From assembly GCA_023055425.1 (NCBI GenBank), contig JALGPY010000035.1, positions 2,099,501 through 2,163,500 of the forward strand: a DNA stretch of 64,000 nucleotides. The letters run 5' to 3'. A model generated the notes under the pieces. The model was not told where the DNA came from, did no database searches, and was given only the letters and a program-made list of their open reading frames with translations. Origin of the DNA: Linanthus parryae (lineage: Eukaryota > Streptophyta > Magnoliopsida > Ericales > Polemoniaceae). This document shows positions 1 to 9,693 of the stretch, piece after piece; within the stretch, counting starts at the first letter, position 1; each line of letters opens with the position of its first letter. Both the position numbers and the translations under genes were made by a program.

Positions 1-351
1 CGTGTGAATCGGTTTAAGCTAATGGAGATTGCCCAATCTCGCAAAAGAAAAGAAAAAATTGTTAATTCAATACTTGCATTGTGAATATTGCATTTTCATA
101 TAGTTGCATTGTGTATAATCGAGTCGTGTCGACTAGTAAAAAGGAGGGCTTGTGAATGGATCTACTCGGACTCGTATGCAATCGGTAATGGTTAAGTGTG
201 CAAATGATGTTGTGATAAGTATGCAATGGCAAATGTGGTATGTATGCAAAGAAAGTTTGGAAATTGGGAAATGTTTGAGGAAGTAAGATGAGATTGTGAG
301 AATCGGCTTGAGGATTTGCTCGGGACGAGCAAAATGTAGTGTGGGGGTAGT
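1..351 (+). mobile_element. 3' internal end of gypsy-type element G
   Basis: Non-coding DNA directly upstream of the LTR that starts at 352. It resembles the same position in element F (55790-56106): both carry the dyad GAGATTGCCCAATCTC (25-40 here) and both end in a purine-rich tract with the word TAGTGTGGGG (337-350) before a TGATAA LTR start. That tract is the likely polypurine tract priming plus-strand synthesis. The rest of G lies outside the window. Assignment to gypsy (Athila/Tat branch) rests on the Asp-tRNA primer site of the related F, so it is inference. Confidence 0.65.
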
Positions 352-1820
352 TGATAACTCCGTTTTGGAGTTATATTATTCCTTATTTTTGCTATGTTTT
401 GCGTGCTTATCATGGAGAGTTTAATCGCCTTTGAGCGTTTTGTGCTAAAATTGTGAAAATTGAGTTTTTGAGCGTTAATCGTTAAATCCGGGCGTTTCTC
501 GTATATATTTTTTTGCTTTTATTGTGATATGATCGCGGGTTCGTGTTTCGTATTGTGGTTGGCAGGAAATAGGACGCGAGGATCAAAAGTGGTGAAGAAA
601 CGAGCTTCGGAAATAAAGAAAGCAAGGAAAACTCAAGAAAAGAAGCCAGAAAAAAGCTAAGGCAGGAACTCTTGCACGAAGAGAAAAGCTCTTCCCACGA
701 AGAAAAGACTTAGCCAAAATCCCAGTTCTCTTCCTGTGACATGATGCTGTCTCAAAATAGGAGGACTTTTGCAGGAAGACTTCAGACAGAGTAGACGATC
801 TCTTCGCACGAAGAGAAAGTGTCTTCGCACGAAGAGTTCGCCCAGAAAGCTAGAAACGGCCGGGGTCTTTTTGCAATTATTAGAAACTTTGTTATATCAT
901 TCTGGAAACGTATTTAAGTGTGTTAGGTCAACTTTTTGAGCAGTTTTTGACGGTAAACACATCTTTTGGAGATCAAGGAGCTATTGGGAGAGCTTAGGAG
1001 CTTTGGATCATCAGTTTGGATTCTCAACTCTTCTCTTTTCTTGATTTTTATGCTTAAACTCATGAGACTTGTCGTTTTGAGTATGAATATGAGTAGCTAA
1101 ACCTTATTTGCTGGGAATTCTCGTTTGGTGTAGCTAGGGTTTGATCTAAATATCATGTTTTGATGATTGTGATTCACGTTTTAGCTTAATCTCACGTAAT
1201 CTTTCATTATTATGGATTATTCACGTTTGTAATCAAATTATCTTTGCGAGTAGCTAACGTAGAGATAAACTTAATTAGTTTTCACGCGGTAACTCCGTGA
1301 GAATTAGTCGGTAAATTGAATAATTCACCTAGTCGAATCAATGTTTGGTAACTCGACATCGTTAACTAGGATCGTTAAAGTAGAATTGTGGTTTTAATGC
1401 ATGCTTTAAGCTAGAATAGACTTGGTAACTCGGTAAGTTTTGGTCTAAAGTATAGTAAACTTACTTGGTAACTCGGTAAGGTTAACATTGCTTGATTGAT
1501 AGTGAACAATACGTGGTTGTTTTACAAGTCAAAACATAAATTTAGCTCAACCTAGTGAACCTAGAGAATATCCGGTGTTTTTACCTTATATTACAAAAAC
1601 CCTAAACTTCATTCTTTATTAATCGTGAACTATTTCACTCGGTTAATTGAGAATATTGCGTTTTATTTTAGTAGAATTAGAAAAAAACACAACTTGCGCT
1701 GTGCCCACAAAAGGTTAAGAATTCTAATTAATTTACAAGAAGTCTCTTGGGTTCGACAACCCGGTTTTCCGGAATTTATTACTACACCGACAGCTGTACA
1801 CTTGCAGTATGAGCGTGTCA
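352..1820 (+). repeat. 3' LTR of element G
   Basis: The LTR starts TGATAACTCC after a polypurine tract and is placed to end at ...GCGTGTCA, giving the canonical TG...CA. Its start and overall order match the F LTRs (51589-53422 and 56107-57934): a TTTTGCGTGC word about 40 bases in, a GGCAGGAA-type word, then a cluster of short palindromes, then a tract of 'GGTAACTCGG' words. The partner LTR lies outside the window. The 3' boundary is less sure than the 5' boundary. Confidence 0.65.
669..836. repeat. CTTCG-CA-CGAAG palindrome cluster in LTR G
   Basis: Four copies of a short dyad lie within 170 bp. The best is the perfect 16-mer CTCTTCGCACGAAGAG at 800-815 (7-bp arms around CA). The others are at about 669-683, 689-703 and 821-836. 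The same architecture with different arm bases occurs in the LTRs of F. Confidence 0.8.
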
Positions 1821-1885
1821 GTGAGGGACGCATATCAGCGTTGGAGGGTTGGAAAGCCTCCCTGTAAGTGCAACAACAAATAACT
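1821..1885. other. Short flank between LTR G and copia A
   Basis: Sixty-five bases that fit neither LTR. They contain a small GGAGG/CCTCC inverted pair. No gene or recognised element is seen. Confidence 0.4.
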
Positions 1886-3307
1886 TATTGGATTAGATGC
1901 CCTAGAGGCAATCTAGTTTAGTATGAACATTAATTGGCTAGAATATTCATTTTCTTATTTATGGAGATATTTAATATAATGAAGTCCTTAGATTTACAAT
2001 TGTGTTGTTTATCCTACATATCCCCATTCTATTACACTGATTAACAGGACAATCATGTATAGACTAGTATGAGGTTGGATTTATGTAGAGATATCACGAT
2101 CCAACACATGGGTATGCATTAAGGGTAATGGCATACTGGATATACATCTACGAGAAGGCTACGTACAAGTTATGTAAAGTCACAAGTGCTTCCCGCGGTG
2201 CCAACGGTATTGCCATCCTTAGACTTGATGTCAGTATATCATCTAGTTGTGGAACATTGTGTTTTGGTAGCGTCAAAACGCTACACCGTGAATAGGTAGC
2301 CATAAAGGCGCGTATCGGAAACAATATGAAGCAAGATTAGAGATCATAGTGAGGCAGATAGAATTTATCCCTCTCACATAACGGAAGAAATATCCGTGGT
2401 CACTCAAGGGATAGTTCTTATGGAATGTCTGTCCAGACTCAGATAAATGAATATGGGATATTGATGTTATCTGCACGAATAAGGTTATTTCCCATGATCG
2501 AGAAACTATGGATTGGATATACGGATTCGATATACGAGTGTGACTTGTATGTTTCATGTCCAATCCGTATATAGAGATAAAGGGATGAGCAAATACTTGC
2601 ACAAGATTTGTCGGATGACTATATCTATTGGTTGGGTGGATCGGCTGTGTTGCTAGACACCGCTCCAAGTTAGTAAATAATTACTACCAACTAAGTAAAA
2701 ACCTATGGGGTCACACGCGATATCGATTAAACTAGACTTGGGAATTAATTAATATGATTAATTATATGGATCAAAGTGGAACTTGCTAATTTAGTAGGAC
2801 TAATATGCAAGAGGGACTAATCCGAACTTTAGTAGGATTAGAAAAGGGCCTTTATGTAGTAAACAAGGAGTTGTTGGACTATATAAAGGATGCTCCTAGC
2901 TTCCTTCCCAAAGCTAATGCTCATATCATTACTTGAGTGGGAGAGAAATTAAGGAGACAGAGCAAGGCACAAGGAGGCCAAACCGACCCCCTTGGTCCGC
3001 CCCCTACCCGTCGGCCAAAGAGAGGAGGCCGAACCTCCTCTTGGGTCTCCGTTGCGTGATTTTTTCTTTCTCTTTCATTGTTCCTATCTAGAATAATGAG
3101 TTGGAAGATCTAGATCTCAATTATAGGCATGGATGAACTGTAGATACACAACATTATTTGTGTTTGAAGTTATCAGAGGAGAACCACAAGGTACTTGTTA
3201 TGAATCATTTACTAACGTTATGAATTCTCTTCCTGTGATCCTTGGGGGGTCTTGTGCAGATATTTTATTATTTAATTTATCTGCATAATCTGTTAAAAAA
3301 CCCTATA
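1886..3307 (+). repeat. 5' LTR of copia A
   Basis: Starts TATTGGATTAGATGCCCTAG, a decayed form of the TGTTGGAATAGGTGCCCTAG start of B, and ends AAAACCCTATA directly before the primer site. Order and content match the LTRs of B, C and D, including the 'caccgctcca' and 'taggtattaatta'-type words and a GC-rich 'tcggcc' block near 2980-3050. A 131-residue open frame on the minus strand (2273-2668) lies wholly inside the LTR and is not a gene. Confidence 0.85.
2880..2888 (+). promoter_or_regulatory. TATA box of LTR A
   Basis: TATATAAAG within ACTATATAAAGGAT. The same core is seen in LTRs C (30452-30460, minus), D (36734-36742 and 58167-58175) and, slightly changed, B (22290-22298). It lies about 430 bp before the LTR end, where the U3/R border is expected. 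Confidence 0.6.
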
Positions 3308-3320
3308 GTGGTATCAGATC
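3308..3320 (+). other. Primer-binding site of copia A
   Basis: GTGGTATCAGATC follows the LTR end directly. It matches the complement of the 3' end of initiator-Met tRNA (TGGTATCAGAGC) except for one late base. Confidence 0.8.
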
Positions 3321-3954
3321 CACATGGCGTAGAGCATAACGTAGTTAATGTGTCACGATTTTGTTGTTTTTCACCTATAATTGTTAATTATTGAGTTAAA
3401 ACGACAAATTAAGCATATTAGAATAATGTTGAATGTGATTCAACCAAACAAGAACTAATTTTACATGGGATGTAAGAATTAGTGAGTTTGAGAAATTTTA
3501 GGATCTTAGATCTAGGGTTTGGGCACAAATTGGAAAGGAGTTTTCAATTTGGAAACGTTTTGGACTTGGGGAACAAGGAAGGAATTGTTTTGGAAACAAC
3601 TACCATGAGGTTCGGCCCCCCTTAGTACCGCCACTCCTTCCTTGCCGCCCAAGCTACCGAGTCCGAAGGCCTAGGCGCTCGCCCGACTCCACGGGTTGGG
3701 CTGAACGGACTAGGCTCGGCCCAGGCGGCTCCAAGGGGTTCGGCCACTTATTTGTTTAGGCCTCTTGGACTGTTTTGACCCTAGTAATCCTAAAATCAAT
3801 TAAAATTGACTATGCGCGTTAAAATTGGATTTCAACTGTTTATGTGCAATTCGTATGGTGATTGGATATGGCCTTAGATGTGGTTTGTTGTGGATGTTTA
3901 ATTTTTGTGGGTTGTTACGACCTGCGAGCTGATCGATTTGATGTAATAATTAAT
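3321..3954 (+). other. Leader of copia A, first part
   Basis: Untranslated leader homologous to 22696-23355 of copy B. It holds a GC-rich block around 3610-3750 with repeated 'cggcc'-type words. No open frame of note. It is cut by the LINE at about 3955. Confidence 0.7.
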
Positions 3955-3962
3955 TAGTCCAG

Positions 3963-4820
3963 TTTGCTAGGATTTGCGTGGAAGTTGATCGGTCGAATAC
4001 TTTGATTCCGACGATCTGGATCAACAATAAGAAGGTTAAGGGGGAATATTAGGGGCTCTCTCAGATCGGTTTTGAGCGTGGCATTTTTGGGCACAAGAAG
4101 GATAAATGCCCCTCTAGATTTGTTCAAATGACGGATCAGCCTCCAAATCCATTGCCGGATGGTGTAAAGGTGATGGAGGAGTCTACTAGAGTGCCGAAAT
4201 GGATAAACAATCGCTGAAGTCTGAGAAATCCTCGTCGTTTTGTGCCTGGATGCTGGTACCGCCTCGTCGGCGATGCTCACTGCAAAACTCTAAGGCCAAT
4301 TCTGCTGATTCAACTCAGGCTGCTGGGCCAATGGGTCGTGTGCAGGTATTGGGCCTAGGTTCGATGACTTTACCTGGCCTTTTGGGTCTCGGTTCTCTTC
4401 CTTGGGCCTGGATGACGAAAGCGTGCAGAATGGGGCTGGCCCAAAAGCTAATCCGAGCAATTGGAATTCGGGTCAGAATTAGTTTCCTTCTTTCGAATTC
4501 GGTGCAGGACCAGGGTTTGATCATGGAGGTTTACGGAGACGAACAAATGGGAATCCGTCCAACAACCCAAAGCTATGGGGAGCTCACTCTTATGGTAGGG
4601 CAGGGGTTCCACCGGCCAATTTCAAACAAAATGGTTCCATGGGTGGACCATGTGGAATTCAATCTTCAAAGGATTCACACTCCGCCATTCGAACCTACTT
4701 GGGCGACAGAATTGACATATTCAGTCCCTCTTCGTTTCAGTCTCCTTCTCGGAATGACGGAGGAGAGTATCTATTCCATGAGGGTAGAGCAGGTTCTTCG
4801 CCGGATAACCGGCTAAAATC
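3963..4820 (+). pseudogene. LINE ORF1 remnant (RNA-binding, zinc knuckle)
   Basis: The first readable residues, FARICVEVD, followed by WINNKKVK and then a GHKKDKCP zinc-knuckle half, are typical of the nucleic-acid-binding ORF1 of plant L1 elements (DUF4283 plus CCHC). Two cysteines of the knuckle are lost: the expected C-x2-C reads GFERG. A later FCAWMLVPPRRR matches the conserved 'W-M-L-V' motif downstream of the knuckle. A 205-residue open frame at 4199-4816 covers the rest in shifted frames. In an intact element this protein coats LINE RNA for target-primed reverse transcription. The N-terminal half is absent through 5' truncation. Confidence 0.7.
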
Positions 4821-4834
4821 CCTGTAAGTTTCCA

Positions 4835-5890
4835 ATGAAGCTCCTGCCATGGAAATGTAGGGGTATTGGGAATTAATATACGATTAGATCTCTTCTAGAC
4901 ACTTTTAGGTTTTATCTTCCTTCTGTTTTGGTTCTGGTTGAACCCATGGTTGCGAGCTCGTATGCTCAATTCATCTGTAATAGGTCTCAATTCGAAAATT
5001 CTCAAGATGTTGAAGCTCATGGCTTCGCGGGTGGTATTTGGCTTTTTTGTGACAGATCTTTGGTGGATGTTGAGGTTCTCAACACCACTTCTCAGTCTAT
5101 TTCTGGTGTCATCAAGCTAGTTAATCAACAGTCCTGGCTTTTCACCTATTTATGCTGTTCCTCAACCTCTTGCTAGAGAAGATCTTTGGGATTTCTTAAA
5201 GAAATTTGTTGATCAACACTCTCTCCCCTGGCTTGTTGCTGGAGATTTCAACCAAGTAGCTGAAACTAATGAGAAGAAAGGGGGTAAGAGTGTTAATTAT
5301 AAGAGTTTTGATAATCTTTTAGATTGTTTTAACTACTGCAAACTGTTGGATATGGGGTTTGAGGCCCCCTGATTTACCTGCTCCAACTCCCAATTTTGGA
5401 AGGAAGATACATCAGAGCCTTAAACGTTCTCTTTGTAATGGGCAATTGAGGCTTCTTTATCCTGAGGCTCTGGTTAAGTACATTACTAGGCTTAACTCAG
5501 ACCAACATCCTATGTTGATTGATACTATTGGTTTAAGATCACCAGTTTCTTCTCTCAAACCTTATAGAATGGAAATTGCTTGGTTTGGGGATTTTAGTTT
5601 TCAGAATCTGGTTATAGAAAAGTGGAATGGGGAGTTGCAGAAGCTGTGGCTGCTTTCTCTAATGAAACCAAAATTTGGAATGAGTACACTTGTGGAATAT
5701 TTTTTCATAGAAATAAGCACATTAGAGCTAGATTGGCTGGCATTGAGAAAGTCTTGGATCATAAACAAAACCCTTACCTTTAAGCTCTTGAAGTCTCTCT
5801 TCAAGAAGAATGGGATATTGTTCTTCTGTAGAAGGGCTGTTTTGGTTTTAGAAAGCCAAAGTATGTAAACAGCTGTTCGGAGATAGGAAT
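4835..5890 (+). pseudogene. LINE ORF2 endonuclease domain remnant
   Basis: ORF2 appears to start at the ATG at 4835 (MKLLPWKCRGIG, the conserved N-terminus of plant L1 endonucleases, normally with WN instead of WK). The AP-endonuclease-like fold continues with an 'AHGFAGGIWLF' stretch at about 5010-5045 and WLVAGDFNQ at about 5230, which holds a catalytic aspartate. The late part (about 5400-5600) includes SLCNG and LNSDQHPML, corresponding to the conserved D-R-x-L-C-N and S-D-H-x-P-L regions. The domain would nick target DNA. Stops and at least two frameshifts break it; the FTWSN-like motif is degraded near 5370. Confidence 0.75.
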
Positions 5891-5899
5891 ACCTCTTAT

Positions 5900-7916
5900 T
5901 TCCATCTCTCAAATATGTCTAAGAGAAGAAGGAACAAAATCTCTATGTTGAAGCTTCAAAGTGGGGAATGGCGTGATAACTCTGAAACTCTTAAAGATGA
6001 GTTTACAAATCATTTTGAGCACTTATACTTGGATGAAAATCCTGGGAGCTGCTCCACTATTTGGAACGGGGGAATATTTCTGAAACTGAGCTGCTATTAC
6101 TACAAGCTGAGTTCACTAAAAAGGAAGTCCAGGATATTATTTTTTCTATGGGTGGTTTTAAAGTCCTGGCCCAGATGGGGTGCCAGCTGTGTTTTTTCAG
6201 AAACATTGGGACACTGTGGGTCCCTCTGTTGTCAAAATTGTGCAAGATGCAGTTATGACAGGTCAGCTTCCTAGTCACATTAACAAGACTCTCTTGATTC
6301 TCATCCCCAAAGTGGAAGCCCTTCCTCTTTTGGGGAGTTAATACCAATAAGTCTTTGTAATGTTTCTTTGAAAATCATCACAAAGTTTTTTACCCATAGA
6401 CTTAGAGCTTCTTTATAGAAACTCATTCACCCAAATCAATTTAGCATTTTTCCCGGAAGGTATGCTTGTAATAATGTGCTATTGGCTCAAGAAATTTTTC
6501 ATTGATTTAATACTAGCAAGAGTAAAAAGGGGTTGTTGGCCATGAAGGTAGATCTTGGTAAAGCCTATGACTTGGTTAAGTGGAATCTTATTGATGCTAT
6601 CTTGTCCCAAATTGGCTTACCTCCTAAATGGATCTCCCTCATTATGGACTATTTTTCTTCTAACCACTAGTAGGGAATTTTCTCCTACTAGAGGTTTGAG
6701 ACAAGAAGATCGCATCTCTCCTTATCTCTTCCTCCTTAAAATGGAAATATTGCTTAAAAGATCCAAGAGGCAGTGGATAGGGTGTTTGGAAAGGTGTTCA
6801 ATGTTCAAGAGGTGGTCCAAGAATTACACATTTATTTTTTGCGGATGATATGATCCTTTTTGGAGAAGACAAGCAAAATAAGGTTATGAAGTCCATTCTT
6901 GATGAGTTTTGCAATGAATCTGGACAAGTCATCGGTTATTCTAAGTCTAAGCTTTTTGTGTCCAACAATATCCCTAAAGTTTTGCTAGAAAGCTTTGTGC
7001 TCTCCTCAATGTGGGCCTGACTAAGGATTTGGGTATTCATTTGGGAATCGCCTTGATCCATAATAGACTTTCTGCTCCACAATTTCAGCATCTTGTGGAT
7101 AGAGTAAGAAGGAAGCTAGCTGGCTGGGTTGACCCTCAAGTCGCCCTTGCTGGCAGGACCACTTTGATAAAAACTGTGATTTAGGCCCTTCCAACTTATA
7201 CTATGCAAGCTGTGTTTCTTCCCAAGAAAACTATTAAGGCAATTGATCAAGCTTGCTTGAGGTTTATGTGGGGAGGTTCTATGAAGAAAGCTAAAATGTA
7301 TATAATTAACTGGAATAAGGTGAGATGTCCCAAGGAGGAGGTTGGTCTGGGTTTCAGTCAACTTGACAAAATAAATTTAGCAGAGCTTGGCAAGGCTGGT
7401 TGGAGAGCCATGGCTAATGACAATTCTTTATGGGCCACTGTTTTGAGCCAAAAGTATAGAAATTGCACTCCCAAATCTCACCATTCCAAGGTTTGGAAAC
7501 TTGTCTTCAAATCTTTAGAAGCTTCTAAGAAAGGTGCTGGCAGAAGTATTTCTAATGGTGAACAAACCTTCTTTTGGATTGATCAGTGGCTAGGGAAGTT
7601 TGCTCTCTGTGTTGTGGCTATTACTCCTCTTGATGATCAAGATTTATTGCTTCCTGCCAACATCTATTGGAGTAAAGAGGAAGTTTGGAACTTGAATCTG
7701 CTCTCTGTTTTTATTTCTTCTCCATTTATTGATCTCCTTTCTACTGTCACCATTGATGAGCAAGCTTCTCAGCCAGACAAATCTATGTGTTTAAGTCATA
7801 GCTCTGGTAAATATACTATCTCCTCTGCTTATGAGGAGATGAAAAATTCTGATGTAAACTCAGTAGCTATGAAGGGGTGGAAAGAGCTTTGGAATGTAAA
7901 AGGATTTCAGAGATGA
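5900..7916 (+). pseudogene. LINE ORF2 reverse transcriptase and zf-RVT
   Basis: Recognisable RT motifs in order: MKVDLGKAYDLVKW at about 6541-6585 (motif with the first catalytic Asp), the GLRQEDRISPYLF region at about 6690-6735, and ADDMILFGED at about 6841 (the catalytic x-x-D-D box). Then follow GIHLGIA and LAGWVDPQVALAGRTTLI (thumb) near 7030-7170. A long open stretch at 7203-7916 encodes the C-terminal region with LRFMWGG and 'CPKEEVGLGF', the conserved zinc-finger-like zf-RVT segment. RT copies LINE RNA at the nicked target. Several stops and frame changes interrupt the domain between 5912 and 7180. Confidence 0.85.
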
Positions 7917-8379
7917 AAAACCTTCCTTTGGCTTCTGAAACATGACAAATTATGAACTCAATCTCTCAAGGCTAAAAGAGGGATTGTGTGCAATGCAGCT
8001 TGTCCTTTTTGTCTTGTTATGGCTGAGACTTCTCTTCACTCAATCATAGTTTGACCATGGGCCAAGTCAATTTGGAAATAGTTAGTCAAACTTGCTTTCT
8101 GGGAGCAGTTCTTTGAAGTCCCAGTCAGTGACCGTGTGGACAGTAATATTTCTGCTGAAGAAAAGGGTGTATGTGCAATTAACTGGTCTATCTTATTTGT
8201 CACCACTGCTACTACTATTTGGTTTTGGCACAATACAATATTACATGATTCGAATTTCCAGTTACCAAATGATCTCTTAAATGTCATTTATTTGAAGGCT
8301 AAAAGTGTGGAGAAGTTTCAGAATTTGAATCCTCTTCACATTCCTTAGAAACCAATTTGGGTCGTCTGGCAGAAACCCC

Positions 8380-8861
8380 CCTCTCAAAAGTTGAAGATGA
8401 ATGTTGATTGTGCCAATTTGAAGAAGGGTATTACTATAGGGGTGGTGTTCAAAAATGATCAAGGAGATTGGATGTGGGGTTTCTAGTGTTTCCTTGGTCA
8501 TGGCTCTGTGCTAAATGGGGAAGTGTAGGCTATTTTTGAAGGTTTAAAAAATGCTGCTTCTAAGAAACTCAGTGAGTTCGTCTTATAGACTGATTTAGTT
8601 AATGCATGGAAAGTTGTGATGGAGGGCTCTCCAAATTCTCCTTTCCGGAGTCTCATTCAACCAATTTAAATGTTGCCGGAGCAAACTGCTAGTGTTCTAC
8701 AAGTGGTTTGGAGGGAAGCCAATCAAGTGGCTGACATGTTTGCAAGAAGTTGTTCAAGTAGAAAAAATGATAGTTCAATTTTGTTTTCAGCACCAGCTAA
8801 GTGCTTTGATTTGTTAAGGTTTGCTAGTTCTGGTGTTGGTAAGGTAAGAATGTTTTTGTAA
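8380..8861 (+). pseudogene. LINE ORF2 RNase H domain (RVT_3 type)
   Basis: Starts KPPLSKLKMNVDCA, in which the Asp of 'NVD' is the first catalytic acid. Continues with a GVVFKNDQGDW strand and a GEV-AIFEGL helix (second acid, after a stop), and ends WREANQVADMFAR, the conserved C-terminal helix with the final Asp. This is the plant RNase H-like domain found at the C-terminus of many plant L1 elements, used to remove RNA after cDNA synthesis. At least four stops lie within it. Confidence 0.8.
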
Positions 8862-8888
8862 GCTCTCTGATCTGTCTATTTTACCAAA

Positions 8889-9693
8889 CAAATTAGGGTT
8901 TACGGCCTGCGAGCCGATATTTTTATCAATTTGTGAGATTTATTTAATTTAGTATAGATGCTAGCTAGTACTAGATAGAATAGATGATAGCCACGATCGA
9001 AGATAAGAAGCCCAAAGAATTAAAGAATCCACAACATGGAGCATCGAGCATTCCACAAGGCTTTGAGGGATGAACCAAAAGATGGAGGTACATAGAGATG
9101 CGCCTGCTAATTTTAGGGTTCATAGATATTCTCATTGGCTTGGGAATATCATAGTCTAGGAGGCCATATCCATATCACGTTAATTTCTATTTCGTGAATG
9201 TTAATTTCATTGTCTTATTGTTGTTGTTGGTGTATGGATGATGCATGCAATTTGGTAATAAGATAATAAATAACCCGAATCTTTTATTTGGAGTTTTGCC
9301 CAACTCAAAATAAGTAGATCAGCTTATATGGATCAACAAAATAATAAAAATTAATTAAAAGAAAATTCTGTCAAAACTGAAATATTACGTTTTCCTTCTC
9401 GTTACTTAAACACTCATCAAAAAATCGATTAATCAAGTTCCTGCGTGCCAAAGCAAGGAGACTTGATTAATCATTATGTGGTGCGATGGCACATGTAAGG
9501 TGCAACTGTTGGAGTAAGATGTTGGACGTACCTAGGTATTTTTAATAAGGATTAAAATCCTAAAGGTAAGATTGAGAAATAAGAAGTTTTTTGCCAAATT
9601 GAATCAAGAGTTTCATGGGATGCAATTGGAAATGTTCCAACAAATAACTAACTTTTGGGTGACTTGCCAAAGCAAGCTCAAAAGGAAGTGAAA
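8889..9693 (+). other. Leader of copia A, second part
   Basis: Resumes homology to copy B (23330-24175): GTTTACGGCCTGCGAG, an ATAGCC tract and the GGTGACTTGCC word just before gag. No open frame. It is broken at 9693 by gypsy element T; tgaaa (9689-9693) is the left copy of T's target duplication. Confidence 0.75.

Larger units (their letters stand above)
3955..8888 (+). mobile_element. 5'-truncated L1-type LINE
   Basis: A plant L1 LINE inserted in the leader of copia A. It begins inside ORF1, so it is 5' truncated, and runs through endonuclease, reverse transcriptase, C-terminal zinc-finger region and RNase H on the plus strand. The borders come from comparing A with copy B: the leader breaks at about 3955 and resumes at about 8889. 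Only a short AATTAG is repeated on both sides, and no poly(A) tail is evident, so the target duplication is not convincingly identified. Stops and frameshifts make it non-functional. Confidence 0.85.

Noticed and set aside
800..836. Regular short palindromes considered as a CRISPR-like array
   Set aside because: Plant DNA, irregular spacing, only about four units, and an LTR location shared with element F.
2273..2668. 131-residue minus-strand open frame
   Set aside because: It lies entirely inside the copia A LTR and the equivalent frames in LTRs B, C and D are not maintained.
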